The translations under genes were made by a program, and so were the position numbers. The notes under the pieces were generated by a model that was not told the DNA's origin, did not search any database, and saw only the letters and a list, made by a program, of their open reading frames with translations. A DNA stretch of 64,000 nucleotides from Arachis hypogaea. Taxonomy: Eukaryota; Streptophyta; Magnoliopsida; Fabales; Fabaceae. Position 1 is the stretch's first letter; each line of letters starts with the position of its first letter. This document shows, piece after piece, positions 33,681-44,812 of the stretch. The stretch lies in NCBI RefSeq assembly GCF_003086295.3, contig NC_092039.1, positions 95,624,561 through 95,688,560 on the forward strand. The letters run 5' to 3'.

Positions 33681-35060
33681 TTTTACATGAAGTTTGTCTT
33701 CTCTAGGTTCAATTTTTTGTGATTAATTCTATATTTCAGCATGATTAATTAATTGTATGAAGCTTGTCTTCTCTGTATTCAATTTTTTGGGATTAATTTT
33801 ATTCATTGTGAATTTGTTATATCTTTAATTTGTAACCGATTTGTTACTAAAGAGTGAGATGCAGTGATGAATTTATTGCTAACGTCAGAGTACTCATGTA
33901 GAAGAAGTTACCTTGATAAATTTCTATATATTATAACTTGGTCATCTTAGTGCATCTGGCTTGTTTGCAATAGTTTTAATTGAACCTTTTATTATATAAG
34001 TCTAAATCTTCCTCTATTTTACATGAATCTTTCTTTAACTTGTTGTTTTTGTTTTGAATATTTGTTTTACATGAAGCTTGTCTTCTCTGAGTTTAATTTT
34101 TCTGTGATTAATTATTTGTATGAAGTTTGTTTTCTCTGTATTCAATTTTTTAAGATTAATTCTAGTGTTTCTAAATTTATTATATCTTTAATTTGTTACT
34201 GATTTGTTAGTTGTTGCTAAAGAGTGAGATGCATTGATGAATTTGTTATTAAAATGAGAGTACTCATGAAGAAGAAGTTATCTTGATGAATTTCTGCCCT
34301 ATTAAAACTTGGTCAGTTTGGTGCATCTAGCTTGTTTGCAATAGTTTTAATTGAACCTTTTATTATTTATGCCTGAATCTTCCTCTAATTTTACATGAAT
34401 CTTCCTTTAGCTTGTTGTTTTTGTTTTGAAGAATTTGTTTTACATGAAGCTTGTCTTCTCTGGGTTCAATTTTTTTTATGATTAATTCTATATATGAATG
34501 TGATTAATTATTTGTATGAAACTTGTCTTCTCTGTATTCAATTTTTTTAGATTAATTCTAGTGTTTCTAAATTTATTATATACTGATTTGTTAGTTGTTA
34601 CTAAAGAGTGAGATGCATTGATGAATTTGTTATTAAAATGAGAGTACTCATGAAAAAGAAGCTATCTTGATGAATTTCTGTCCTATTAAAACTTGGTCAG
34701 TTTGGTGCATCTAGCTTATTGGCAATAGTTTTAATTGAACCTTTTTATTATATATGCCTGTATCTTCCTCTAATTTTACATGAATCTTTCTTTAACTTGT
34801 TGTTTTTTTTTGAAGAATTTGTTTTGCATAAAGCTTGTCATCTTTGGGTTCAATTTTCTTGATTAATTCTATATATGAACATGATTAATTATTTGTATGA
34901 AGCTTGTCTTCTCTATATTTAATTTTTGGAGAGTAAATTCTTTCTAAATTTGTTATATCTTTAATTTGTTATTGATTTGTTAGTTGTTACTAAAGAGTGA
35001 GACGTATTGATGAATTTGTTATTTGAATGAGTATATCTAATTTTATTTTTTATTAGATAA
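33681..35060 (+). repeat. About 380-bp tandem repeats in the Harbinger element
   Basis: The sequence ACATGAAGCTTGTCTTCTCT recurs with small changes near 33684, 34068, 34441 and 34824, about 374-384 bp apart. Each is followed by similar downstream text (gagtgagatgcattgatgaa, then acttggtcagtttggtgcat). There are about 3.5 copies. They lie upstream of the transposase exon, probably in its first intron or promoter. Confidence 0.85.
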
Positions 35061-35142
35061 AGTTGAATATTTATGCCTCCTTTTTTGTGTGAAATGACTT
35101 TACTAGGAGGGAATGGAGCGATAAAAAATTATTAAGAGATGC

Positions 35143-36495
35143 ATGTCTTTTTATGAAGACATGAGAGTGGAGCATGATAATTTGATGATGTTCTTTGTTC
35201 TTACATTGTTTGTGTACTTTAAGGATAGAAATAGTGGGCAACTGTCGTTAGGCGGAAGAATGAATAGTAAAATTAGATGTGATGCTTTAGAGCGTATTAT
35301 TGGTGAGGGTGATAGAAATTATATTTGGGAGTTGAGAATGAACACAAATGCCTTTGCTAATTTGTGTGAGTTTTTCCAAGTTCAAGGAGGACTTCGAGAG
35401 GATGGTCAAGTAAGCTTGCCGGAGCAAGTTACAACTTTTTTAATTATCTTAGCGCATCACAAAAAAAAAATCGTAGTCTACAAGTTAGATTTTGTAGGTC
35501 CGGAGAAACAGTTAGTAAGTATTTCAATAAGGTTTTAAAGGTTGTTATACGTATCCAAAGCATTTTGTTCGCCAAGGCTTCTCCGGTTGAAGAGGATTGC
35601 GTAGGCCCCACCTGGAGGAGGTTTAAGGTATAACTACTAGATTCTGTATATAATTTGTTGTTCCGCTGGAAGGATTGTGTATCTAAGTATCATAATTTTC
35701 TATGGATTATAGGGTTGCTTGGGAGTATTAGATGGAATTTATATAGAGGTGACAGTCCCTGAGTCTGAAAAGTCAAGATATCGAACAAAAAAGCGTAAAA
35801 TATGTACCAACGTCTTAAGAGTGTGTAACCGAAAAATGAGCTTTGTTTATGTACTTAGTGGATGGTAGAGATTGGCATCTGATTCAAGAATACTTCGAGA
35901 TGTAGTCACTCGTCGTAATAGTCTCAAGATACCACACGGTAATTAAGCCACTATTAGATTTAGACATATAGCTTTTGTTACGGTAGTTAAGCTTATGATG
36001 TTTGTATTACTTGTTTATAGGTAATTACTATTTAGTTGAAGCTGGTCACACTAATGGTCCTGGGTTTCTAGTACCGTATAGAGGCACTCGCTATCATGTT
36101 AGAGAGTGGGCCCAAGGAGCACGTGCACCTCGCAATTATCAAGAGTATTTTAATAGGAAGCATTCTTCTGCGAGGAATATTATTGAGCGATGCTTTGGTT
36201 TGCTCAAGAAGAGATGGTGAATCTTAAGAAGTCCTTGTTTTTACCCTCTAAAGACACAAAGTCAGGTTATAATTGCTTGTTGTTTTTTGCAAATTTTATT
36301 CGAAAGAATATGAATATGGATCTAGAAGAACAAACTAGCCTATTAGATGAATTTTTACCTGATGGGGAGAAAACACCGAATGGTATGATTAATGTGGTTG
36401 AAATACGAATGAATGGACACAATGGCGTGACAAGATGGCAATTGAGATGTACGAAGAGTGGCAAGCAAGTCGCATGGAATAGGAGTAGCTTCTAG
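35143..36495 (+). pseudogene. Harbinger transposase (DDE_Tnp_4 type)
   Basis: The first exon has MNTNAFANLCEFFQVQGGL and QVSLPEQVTTFLIILAHH, then frameshifts at an A-run near 35460. After an intron, GCLGVLDGIYIEV with PESEKSRYRTKK carries the first catalytic Asp. A TAG at about 35864 truncates the exon, and the second Asp lies near SDSRILRD. After another intron, YLVEAGHTNGPGFLVPYRGT and ARNIIERCFGLLKKRW include the catalytic Glu. Another stop follows. The exon-intron pattern and order match plant PIF/Harbinger transposases, which cut and paste at TTA/TAA targets. It is broken at several points. Confidence 0.85.
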
Positions 36496-36748
36496 GCCTA
36501 GTTTACATTCCCATTATTTATGTTTGCATCGAATTTATGTTTTAATAGCTTAATTTGTGTTTGAAAGACTTGTTGTGATAGTAATGTAAGACTTATTAAT
36601 GGAATTTTAAGAGTTATTGTGAATCGATACATGGATACTGTAATTGACATTTATTTTATATTTATAAGATTTTTTATTGATGGTTATTGTTGACTGGTGT
36701 GATAGTATTGAATTATACAATAGCTTCATGTTTACTTTTTCTTAGGTG

Positions 36749-37670
36749 ATGATGGACAAACACATATGGCGTGATGAAGAAACTGAAGCATTTGTTGGCT
36801 TCATGGAGGAGTTCGTTGTTGATGGTTAGAAGGCTGATTATGGTCAACTCAAACCCGAAACTTTTGAAAAACTAGCTTTGAAGATGTTGGAGGCCTCCCA
36901 AATTGTATCCTAACTGCCAAACATTGCAAGAATAAGCATAAGCGGATGAAGGAGAAGTATCAGTACGCCTCTGAGATGTTTGCATGCAGTGGATTTGGCT
37001 GGAATTCGAAAAAATAATATGTCGAAGTTGACAGCAAAGATGTCCTTGATGCGTGGATGAAGGTCCTGTGTCAATTTAACTCAAGTTGAATGATTTGTCA
37101 CTGTAGACTGTATATTCAGAACAACTTTTTTTTTTGTTGTAGGCACACCTGACTAAATTCTATACTCTTGGGAAGTCATTCCCTTTGTTTCATCGGCTGG
37201 AAGGTATATTCAGAAAGGACAGAGCCACGGGGGCAGGTGCAGTCAGTGGTTTTGACGCAGAGGAACAAATCGATAAAAAAATTGAAGACCAGACTCAAGG
37301 ATTGGACGACTCTGGCATGACTGCAAATCCAACCATCGATGGAGGGCAAGGACAAGCGTCACACTCTGATGCTGGTGCAGGTCCAGGTAACACAAGGCAT
37401 TCTAGTAGGAAGAGGAGGCAAATTGATATTCTAGAGAGAATGGTTGAGCATATCAAGTAATCCAGCGCTACCCAATCACAGAATGCCCAATTAATTGCTG
37501 ATGCTCTCGTCGGTATGAACGAGAAGTTTAAGATCGGTGAGAAGCTTGAACAGCTTGGGTTCAAAGAGGATGAGGTGGTACAGGTCGTATTGAAGTTTTC
37601 TGAAATCCGCATCTATTTGCTCACTTCTGGGGTTTGACAGATTCTCAGAAGAGTGTTCTTGTGCGATCCA
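36749..37670 (+). pseudogene. Harbinger Myb/SANT-like DNA-binding protein
   Basis: After an AG acceptor, ATGATGGACAAACAC opens MMDKHIWRDEETEAFVGFMEE, the Myb/SANT-like start, then a stop. Fragments KHCKNKHKRMKEKYQ and LTKFYTLGKSFPLFHRLEGIF follow in other frames. The 37185-37460 frame is the acidic linker (RKRRQIDILERMVEHIK). The rest to about 37670 (LEQLGFKEDEVVQVVLKF) is the C-terminus. Such proteins partner the transposase in binding the element ends. It is decayed. Confidence 0.8.
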
Positions 37671-39098
37671 TTATCTTTTAGGATGAGTACTTCTTGTCTA
37701 AAGTTGTGATTTCTTTAGGAAACTTGTTATGTGGTTTAGTATAATATTTTAGAACTTAGTTAACATGATTTAGGACTAACATTGTTTTGGTATTAATTAG
37801 ATAGTCAAAACGGTATTACTTGTCTTTTGAATTGACAATAAGAATCTATGATGATGACGTATTTTATTTCTCAAAGCCATGTTCCCTGATTCTGATTCTT
37901 AGCAACAAGAATTTATAATTATATCTCAAGTGCTACTCCATTGATTTTATTTGTTAGAAATACAATTTAATGTGTCTTGGATGATAAATATATATCAGCA
38001 GCATTGTGCTAGATGATAAATATATATTAGCAATACAATTTATCCGTTCTTAATGAACATATATATTCAGCAGTATTGTCATTCACATGATGATGTGTGG
38101 ATTTTAGATTTACTTTAATTATACAGTTTCAAATTTATAATTTTTTTTTCAATTTGGGAACTCGATTAATCCACAATATAATTGCCTCTGGGAAATGGAA
38201 TGCCAATAGACTTCTGCTTATTAAAAGGATCAGTATTTTTTGGCTCTTTATTAGATCAATTCATTGTACAAAAATATTTTTCTTTTTTAAATATATTGAA
38301 ATCATGTTTGGTGTTAAATATTCTTTTAGTTATTTCTTGTGCAACCTTTTCTAAAAGTAACTTATAAATGGGAATCGAAGCAAGAATGCTTGATGGTTTT
38401 CCAAGATATTCATTCATGTTAAGAGATTTTTAAAGCATGTGGGTATGTATTTCTGAAGTCTGAAGGCATCTCATATGGTAAAATTGATGAAAGACAATGT
38501 CACAGTTCTTTCATTTAGCATAAGCAAATAAGCAAACGGTGCATTATTTTCATTGCCAATAAGTTCCAGAAAGCCAATAGTAAAAAAAAGTTGGACGAAT
38601 CATTCTTTCTAATTTATTTACTAATTAATATTAAAATAAAACTATACTATCTTACAACTTGCATTGCTAGAATAGCATAGCAAAAACTCTAATAAATAAT
38701 TATAATTACTTTAAAAACATGATGCTAACAATAATGTAATTTTACATTTTTACTATTGACTGTCGATGAGATCAAGGCTTTGTAGCTTTATATGCAACTC
38801 TCTACTTTCAAGTGCCCATAGTTTACTAAATACTATCATCTTTCAGCATCTCCCTCCATTCCATTATATTATTCTTTTGTTCACAACTTCATCAATGCCT
38901 CCTTCAAGATCAGATTAACCTTCAGTTTGAGAAATATGTATGCTGGAAGTTTTGCAACTCTAGTTTTTGGGGCTGGCTATATTAGTTTAAAGGCCAACTC
39001 TTCAAATCGTTATACTACTACTACTAACATTGAATGGTGCAAGAAAAAGAACATAGTCTCCAATGGTTCCAAAACTCACTGCATGAAGGTGAGAAGAA

Positions 39099-39173
<75 letters not shown>

Positions 39174-40170
39174 GCTCCTTCTTCTTGTTTTTAAATTAAG
39201 AACAGACATGGAATCCAATCAATAATAAACATATACATTACCTCTGGAAAGTTTTTGAAATATTGGTACAAATATAACACTTGCAAGTAATAACCGTAGC
39301 ACATCAAAGAGGGAGGCTTCTTTTTCATTCACCTGACAAAATCTCATATAGAGCCACGAAATTTATAAAATTGAATGGTAATGAATGGAAAATGTTAGAA
39401 AGCAAACCTCTTACTGAGGTAACGATGTGATACTTTTCTTTATTTTTTTAATGGAGTTTCTTAAGTTGCTTAACCAGTGGGCAGTGGCTTTGCACTACTG
39501 GAAGCTTCTTCAACACTAGTCACAATCACTTCTGACTGTTGAAGCAGCTGAGCAGTCCTTTCTCCTATATTGGCATAGAAGGCAACCCTGTAGTACAAAA
39601 TCCACCACTTGTTTATCCTGGTTCATTTTCATACTAAATCTTGCATTTAAAATAACATAGCAGGAAGGAACAAGATATTTTCCAATAAAAATACAGTACA
39701 ATTCAAGCAAAACTGCCACACACCAGGGCATATATCCCTTTCCAAACACCAATGTAAGCTTTAAAATCAGTTTCAAACATAGATAATCTTAAGAAAAATG
39801 ATCAAATTTGATCTTCAGAAAAATTAACTAGCAAATAAGGAAAAATAACAAGAATTTGTACCTACCTGAGTATAACGTGACAATCGAGAGAGAAGGAGAG
39901 GAGAGCAGAGGTACAGTTCCGAGGAAAGCACAGAATGGAACGGCGGCGACGCTGGCGATGCAGACGTAGAGGTAGAGGCAGGGAATGACACAACAACCTG
40001 ACCCTCACCAGTAACTGACGGCGCAATTGACAATAATTAGAGACACTGCAGCGCACCTTCCTCGATAGGATTGTTGGCGCCGCTTCCGGCGGTGAGATTG
40101 ACCGGTGATTCCTTCACTTCTCGGTAGGAGCTCAGGAGAAAGGAGAAAGGGGATGGAAATTGAAACGGGA
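37671..40170. other. Right part of Harbinger element, no clear gene
   Basis: This is AT-rich DNA. Minus-strand 39585-39480 reads VAFYANIGERTAQLLQQSEV then TSVEEASSSAKPLPTG and a stop, preceded by AG-like sequence. Around 39880-40130 the minus strand is GC-rich and ends with a GTAGGTA donor-like site. Together these could be a small captured or companion gene, but I do not recognise the product. Confidence 0.3.
39101..39171. repeat. (AT)n microsatellite
   Basis: This is an uninterrupted AT dinucleotide run of about 70 bp. Open frames through it are artefacts. Confidence 0.98.
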
Positions 40171-40503
40171 TTTGGGTTAGAGTTTCATTTTACAATTAGG
40201 AGTGTTTTTGTAATTTGAAACATTTTAGTCTCAATTTCTATATCAAACCAAATAGAATACTGAAACATAACTCAGTTTTGTATACTTTTTCACCAAACAT
40301 AATACTGAGACTTATTTACATTATTTTAGCCTCTGTCTCTGAGTCTCTGTCTTTTAGTCTCTGTCTTTCTGTTTCTGTCTCTCCACCAAACGCTACCTTA
40401 GTTTTTCCTTGCTTTTTAGTGTTTGTGATCATATGCAATAGTTAGAACAGAGACAGAGATGTTTAGAGATGGAAACAGAACACCCTGGAGTAGACCCTTT
40501 GCT

Positions 40504-40676
40504 GGCATTGGACGCCAGACAAGGAGGCAAAGGGGGCGCTCAACGCCCCCAATGGGTGAGAAAGCTGGCGTTGAACGCCAAAGGAGGAGCCCTTAGAGGG
40601 CGTTCAATGCCCACAATGGAGCAAGAAGCTGGCGTTCAACGCCAGCCATGGAGTAGAGGCTAGGAGTTTAACGCCA
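40504..40676. repeat. Palindrome array of element B (6 copies, 32-bp period)
   Basis: Core starts are 40504, 40535, 40567, 40599, 40631 and 40663, so spacing is 31 then 32 four times. The cores differ from A and C (GGCGCTCAACGCC, GGCGTTGAACGCC, GGCGTTCAACGCC) but keep the GGCG...CGCC arms. The array sits before the second ORF as in A and C. Confidence 0.92.
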
Positions 40677-40907
40677 ACAAGGGGGTAGAAAATTCAAATT
40701 CCCTAGCTTCTCAGGATCAGTGGGTCCCACAGATTCTACACCTAACTCACCTATCATTCACCTCTTCCCTTCCCTCCTTCTATCTCTACCTCTTTCTTCT
40801 TCTTTTACTCTCTTCTTTTCCATTGTTCATATTTGCTCGAGGATGAGCAAAACTATTTAGTTTGGTGTTGCAAAAGCTTTGCTTTTTGACTTCTACCATT
40901 CCTAAGT

Positions 40908-41475
40908 ATGGCACCAAAGACTAGTGAAACCTCAAGGAAGAGGAAGGGAAAGGCACTTGCCTCCACTTCCTTCAGCTCATATGTCACTTATGCAATGCAA
41001 ATGGAATTGTCATAGAAGGAGACATCCCCAATGAGGAGGACAAGCCCATCACTAAAAGAAGGATGGAGCATGTTAGAGAGCCGGCACGTAAATCACAGCA
41101 AGAGCATGTTGAGCTGCCTCACAAGAAATTCCTGAGATGACTCAAGGGATGCATTTTTCTCCCCAAGGATATTGGGATCAACTGAATACTTCTTTAGAAG
41201 AATTAAGCTCCAACATGGATCAACTGAGGATGGGACACCAAGAGCATTCTACCATCCTCTATGAAATAAGAGAAGATCAAAGAGTTATGAGGGAAGAGCA
41301 ACAGAGGCAAGGACGAGACATAGAAGAAATCAAGCGCTCCATTGGATTTTCCAGAGGGAGTAGTAGCCGGCTAGCCGCCGTCACTAAGGTGGCCCCGTTC
41401 TCTTACTCCCCTTGCCTATGTCATTTTTTTCGGTTTTCCTTGTATTTTGTTTTATTGTCTATTTCTTATGCATGA
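40908..41475 (+). pseudogene. Element B second ORF, internally deleted
   Basis: It starts MAPKTSETSRKRKGKALAST, matching A and C, then jumps directly to the segment equivalent to A's HLCYSVGVDIEGD (here QLICHLC and GIVIEGD). About 190 codons of the core are missing. A frame change near 41130 leads to 41137-41475, the coiled-coil C-terminus (EDQRVMREEQQRQGRDIEEIKRSI). Non-functional. It confirms that B carried the same gene layout as A. Confidence 0.8.
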
Positions 41476-42168
41476 TCATCTTTATTTATGTCTTAAAGCT
41501 ATGAAATATTCCATATATCTCTCACCTTACTTGAAAGAAAATTTTATTTGAAAAAGAATAGGGAGATATTTAAATTTCGAGTTATATCATAAGAATAGTT
41601 CATTTATGTTGATGTGGTGGCATTGCTTTTACCTTCTGAATGCATGAATGAACAGTGCATATTTGATGTTGGAGTTAAGAATGTTGGCTCTTGAAAGAAT
41701 GATGAAAAAAGAGAAGTATTATTGGTAATCTAAAAAATCCAACAATTGATTCTTGAAGCAAGAAAAGGCAGCAAAAAGAAAGAAAAGGGGAAAGAAAATG
41801 GCGAAAAAAAGAAGCAAGCAGAAAAAGAAAGAAAAATCCAATAGCTCTTTAAACCAAAAGGCAAGAGCAAGGATCCAAAGGCTTTGAGTATCAATAGTTA
41901 GCAGGGCTTAAAAACAAAATCTTGGCCTAAACAGTTCAAAATGAGCTGCTTCCCTAACTATATGCTTATGGTGTAAAGGTATCAATTGAAAAGCTTAAGA
42001 TTGAGCAGTTAAAGTCGTGATCCAAAGCAAAAAAGTGTGCTTAAGAACTCTAGATACCACTGGCTGGGGATTGTAGCAAAGCTGAATCACAATCCTAAGG
42101 GGTTCACCCAGTTAAGTGACCGTGGCGTTTATGTATACGGTGGTAATACTGAAAAATAAAGCGCTTAG

Positions 42169-43002
42169 TAGGGGTGTTTATGGTTTAGTTTTTTCATAAA
42201 CTGAACTGAAACTGCACTAAACCATTTTAAATGGTTTAGAAACTAAACTAAACTACTTTGTCAAATAAAAAATTGGTTTTAAACCAGTTTACAATATAGT
42301 GCACCAGTTTAAACCAGTTCATAAAAATAAAACCAGTTTTAATTGAAAAAACCAATTTAAACTGGTTTATAGGCTAAAACAGGTTTTAACTTTTAACATA
42401 TATAAAATTAGTTTTTACATTTTCTCTCTCCCCCTCTCTCTCCCACTCTCTCTCATTCTCTCCCTCTCTCTCCCCCCTCTCTCTCCTCTCCCTCTCTCTT
42501 GCTCTCCCTTCTCTCCTTCTCTCTCTCCTTCCCTTCTCCCTCTCTCTCTCTCTTCTTCTCTCCCTCTCTCCCCTCATTTCTCTTTCTCCCACTCTCTCTC
42601 CTTCTCTCCGCTTCCTCTCTCTATCTCCCTTCTCTCCCCCTCTCTCCTCCCCTTCTTCCTCTCTCTCTTCTTCTCTGCCTCTCTCCCCTTCCTTTCTCTA
42701 TCTCCCTTCTCTCCCTCTCTCTCTCCTTCCCCTTTTCCTCTCTCTCTTCTTCTCTGCCTCTCTCCCCTTCCTCTCTCTATCTCCCTTCTCTCCCTCTCTC
42801 TCTCCTTCCCCTTTTCCTCTCTCTCCCCCTCCTTTCTCTCTCTCTCCATCTTTTCTCTCTTTCCCTTCTCCTTTTCCTCCCCTCCCCTCTCTTTGTCTTT
42901 CTCTCTCTATCTCCCCCTTTTCTCTCATTCTCTCTCTCCCCTATCCCTCTTCTTCTATCTCTCTCTCTTCCTCTTCTCCTCTCCTCTCCCCTCCTCTTTC
43001 TC

Positions 43003-43033
<31 letters not shown>

Positions 43034-44514
43034 CGCTCCCTGTCTTTCTTAACATATATAAAATTAGATTTTACATTCTCTTTCTTACCCTCTCTCTCCC
43101 TTCTCTCCCTTTTTCTCTTTTCTTCCCTTCTTCCTTTCTTTCTCCTCTTCCCTCCTCTTCTCTCCCCCTCTCTCTCTTTCCCCTCTCACTCTTCCTCTTT
43201 TCTCTTTCTCTCCCCTTCTTTCTCACCTTTCCCTTTCTTTGTCTTCTTCTCTCTCTCTCTCCCTCTCTCTTCCTCTCCTCTATCTCTCCATTGCCTCTCT
43301 TTCTCCCCATTTCCTTTCTTTCTCTCTCCTTTTTCTCCCTATATCCCTTTCTCTCATTCTCTCTCCCCGATCCCTCTTTTTTTCTATCTCTCTCCCTCTC
43401 TCTCCTTCCCTCTTCCCATCCCCTCTCCCTCTACCTCTCTCTTTCTCTCTATCTCTCTCACTTTCTCTCCCCCTCTCTCTTTTTCTCTCTCTCTCTCTCT
43501 TGTGCTCTTTCTCCCCATTCCTTTTCTCTCTCTCTTTCTCTCTCTCTTTCTCTTCTTCCTCTTCTCTCTCTTTTTTCTATCTCTCCTTCTTCCCTCTTTT
43601 TTCTTCTTTTCTTTCTCCCTCTTTCTCTCTCTTATTTTGGAGAAAAAAGAGGGAGAGAGAGAAGAGGGATATAGAGTGAGAGAAGATTGAGAGGAAAAGA
43701 GAAAAGAGAGAAAGAAAGGGAAGAAAAAGGAGAAAGAGAGAGAGAGGAGGGAGAGAAAAGAGAGAGAAGAGGAAAGAGAAAGAAGGGAAGGATGAGAGAG
43801 AAATAGGAGAGAGAAAGGTAAGAGAGAGGGAGAGAGAGAGAGAGAAAGAGGAAGAGAGAAGGAGGGAGAGAGAGAGAGGAAGGAGAGGAAAGAGAGGGAA
43901 AAGAGGGAGAGGGAGAGAGAAGGGGGAAGGGAGGGAAAGGGGAGAAAAAGGAAAGAGAGGGAGAGAGCGAGAGAAAAAGGAGAGAGAGAGAGAGAGGAGG
44001 AGGAGGAGGAGAAGAAAGAGGAGAAGGAGAAGGAGAGAGAGAGAGGAGAGAGAGAAAGAAAAGGGGAAAGCGAGAAAAATGAGGGAGAGAGAGAGAGGAA
44101 GAGAGAAGGGAGGAGAGAGAGAGAGGAAGGAATGAGGAAAAAGAGGGAGAGGAGGGAAAAGAGAGAGAGAGAGAGAGAGAGAAAGAGGAGGAGAGAGAGA
44201 GAGAATGAGAGAGATAAGGGGAAAAGAGAGAAGAGGGGAGGGGGAGAGAGAGAAGGGAGAGATGAGGGGGAGAAAGAGGAGAGAGAGGAAGGGGAGAGAG
44301 AAAGTGAAGGGAGAGAGAAAGAGAAAGAGTGTGTAAAAACTAATTTTAGAGTTTAAATAAAACCAGTTTTAATTTGGTTTAAAACTAAACTGAACCATAA
44401 AAACTGGTTTTCATAAAAACTATGGTTTCAGTTTAGTTTTTTATTTAAAAAAACTGGTTAATTTAAAACAGTTTCAATTCAGTTCAGTGAAACCAGTTTT
44501 TTTGCACATCCCTA
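42169..44514. mobile_element. Non-autonomous hAT element with giant pyrimidine/purine tract
   Basis: The ends are TAGGGGTG and CATCCCTA, with a perfect 8-bp duplication GCGCTTAG (42161-42168, 44515-44522); the 8-bp duplication is diagnostic of hAT. About 230 bp at the left and 180 bp at the right are rich in AACCAGTTTAAACTGG-type inverted motifs. No transposase is encoded. The middle is entirely simple sequence. Confidence 0.9.
42421..44335. repeat. (CT)n-rich tract followed by (GA)n-rich tract
   Basis: About 1.2 kb is almost pure C/T on the plus strand (to about 43637), switching at once to about 0.7 kb of almost pure G/A. A short ATATATAAAATTAG segment appears at 42400, recurs at 43055 and is inverted near 44345. 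The two halves are roughly complementary, so the whole could fold back. All long open frames here are artefacts. Confidence 0.95.
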
Positions 44515-44812
44515 GCGCTTAGGGTCACGACCAAGACTCAAAAGAAGCCGTGTTCAAGAATAAAAAAGAACTAAAGTAGGAGATTCAATAATATCATCTG
44601 GATTCTAAGTTCCTAAAGATGCTAATTATTCTGAGCTTCAAAGGAAAGTGAGATGTCAAAACTATTCAGAAGTGAATAGCCACTAGTCCTGCTCATCTAA
44701 TTGAAACTGAGCTTCATTGAAAACTATGGGATTTATTGTATCCTTCTCTTCTTTTTAATCCTACTTTGTTTTTGGTTGCTGGGAGACAAGCAACAGTTTA
44801 AGTTTTGTGTTT

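Larger units (their letters stand above)
33012..40397 (+). mobile_element. PIF/Harbinger DNA transposon, decayed
   Basis: The terminal repeats begin GGTAGCGTTTG at the left and end CAAACGCTACC at the right. A TTA duplication (33009-33011, 40398-40400) is the hallmark of this superfamily. Both ends carry GAGACTG/CAGTCTC-type subterminal repeats. It has a transposase gene with DDE domain and a Myb/SANT-like gene in the same direction, both with stops and frameshifts, so it is not autonomous now. Confidence 0.9.
41476..44812 (+). other. Element B 3' untranslated region, split by the hAT element
   Basis: 41476-42168 and 44523-44812 are non-coding. The block at 42061-42168, running across the hAT site, corresponds to the conserved 3' block of A and C (LGIVAKLNHNPKGFTQL-like frame, then YVYGGNTEK and a stop). 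The region ends TTTAAGTTTTGTGTTT against the 3' LTR. Confidence 0.6.

Noticed and set aside
39024..39225. Tyr/Ile repeat proteins
   Set aside because: Translation of the (AT)n microsatellite.
42499..43690. Long Ser/Leu/Pro-rich open frames on plus and Arg/Glu/Gly-rich frames on minus
   Set aside because: They arise from the (CT)n/(GA)n tract, which has no stop codons in several frames; no domain or codon signal.
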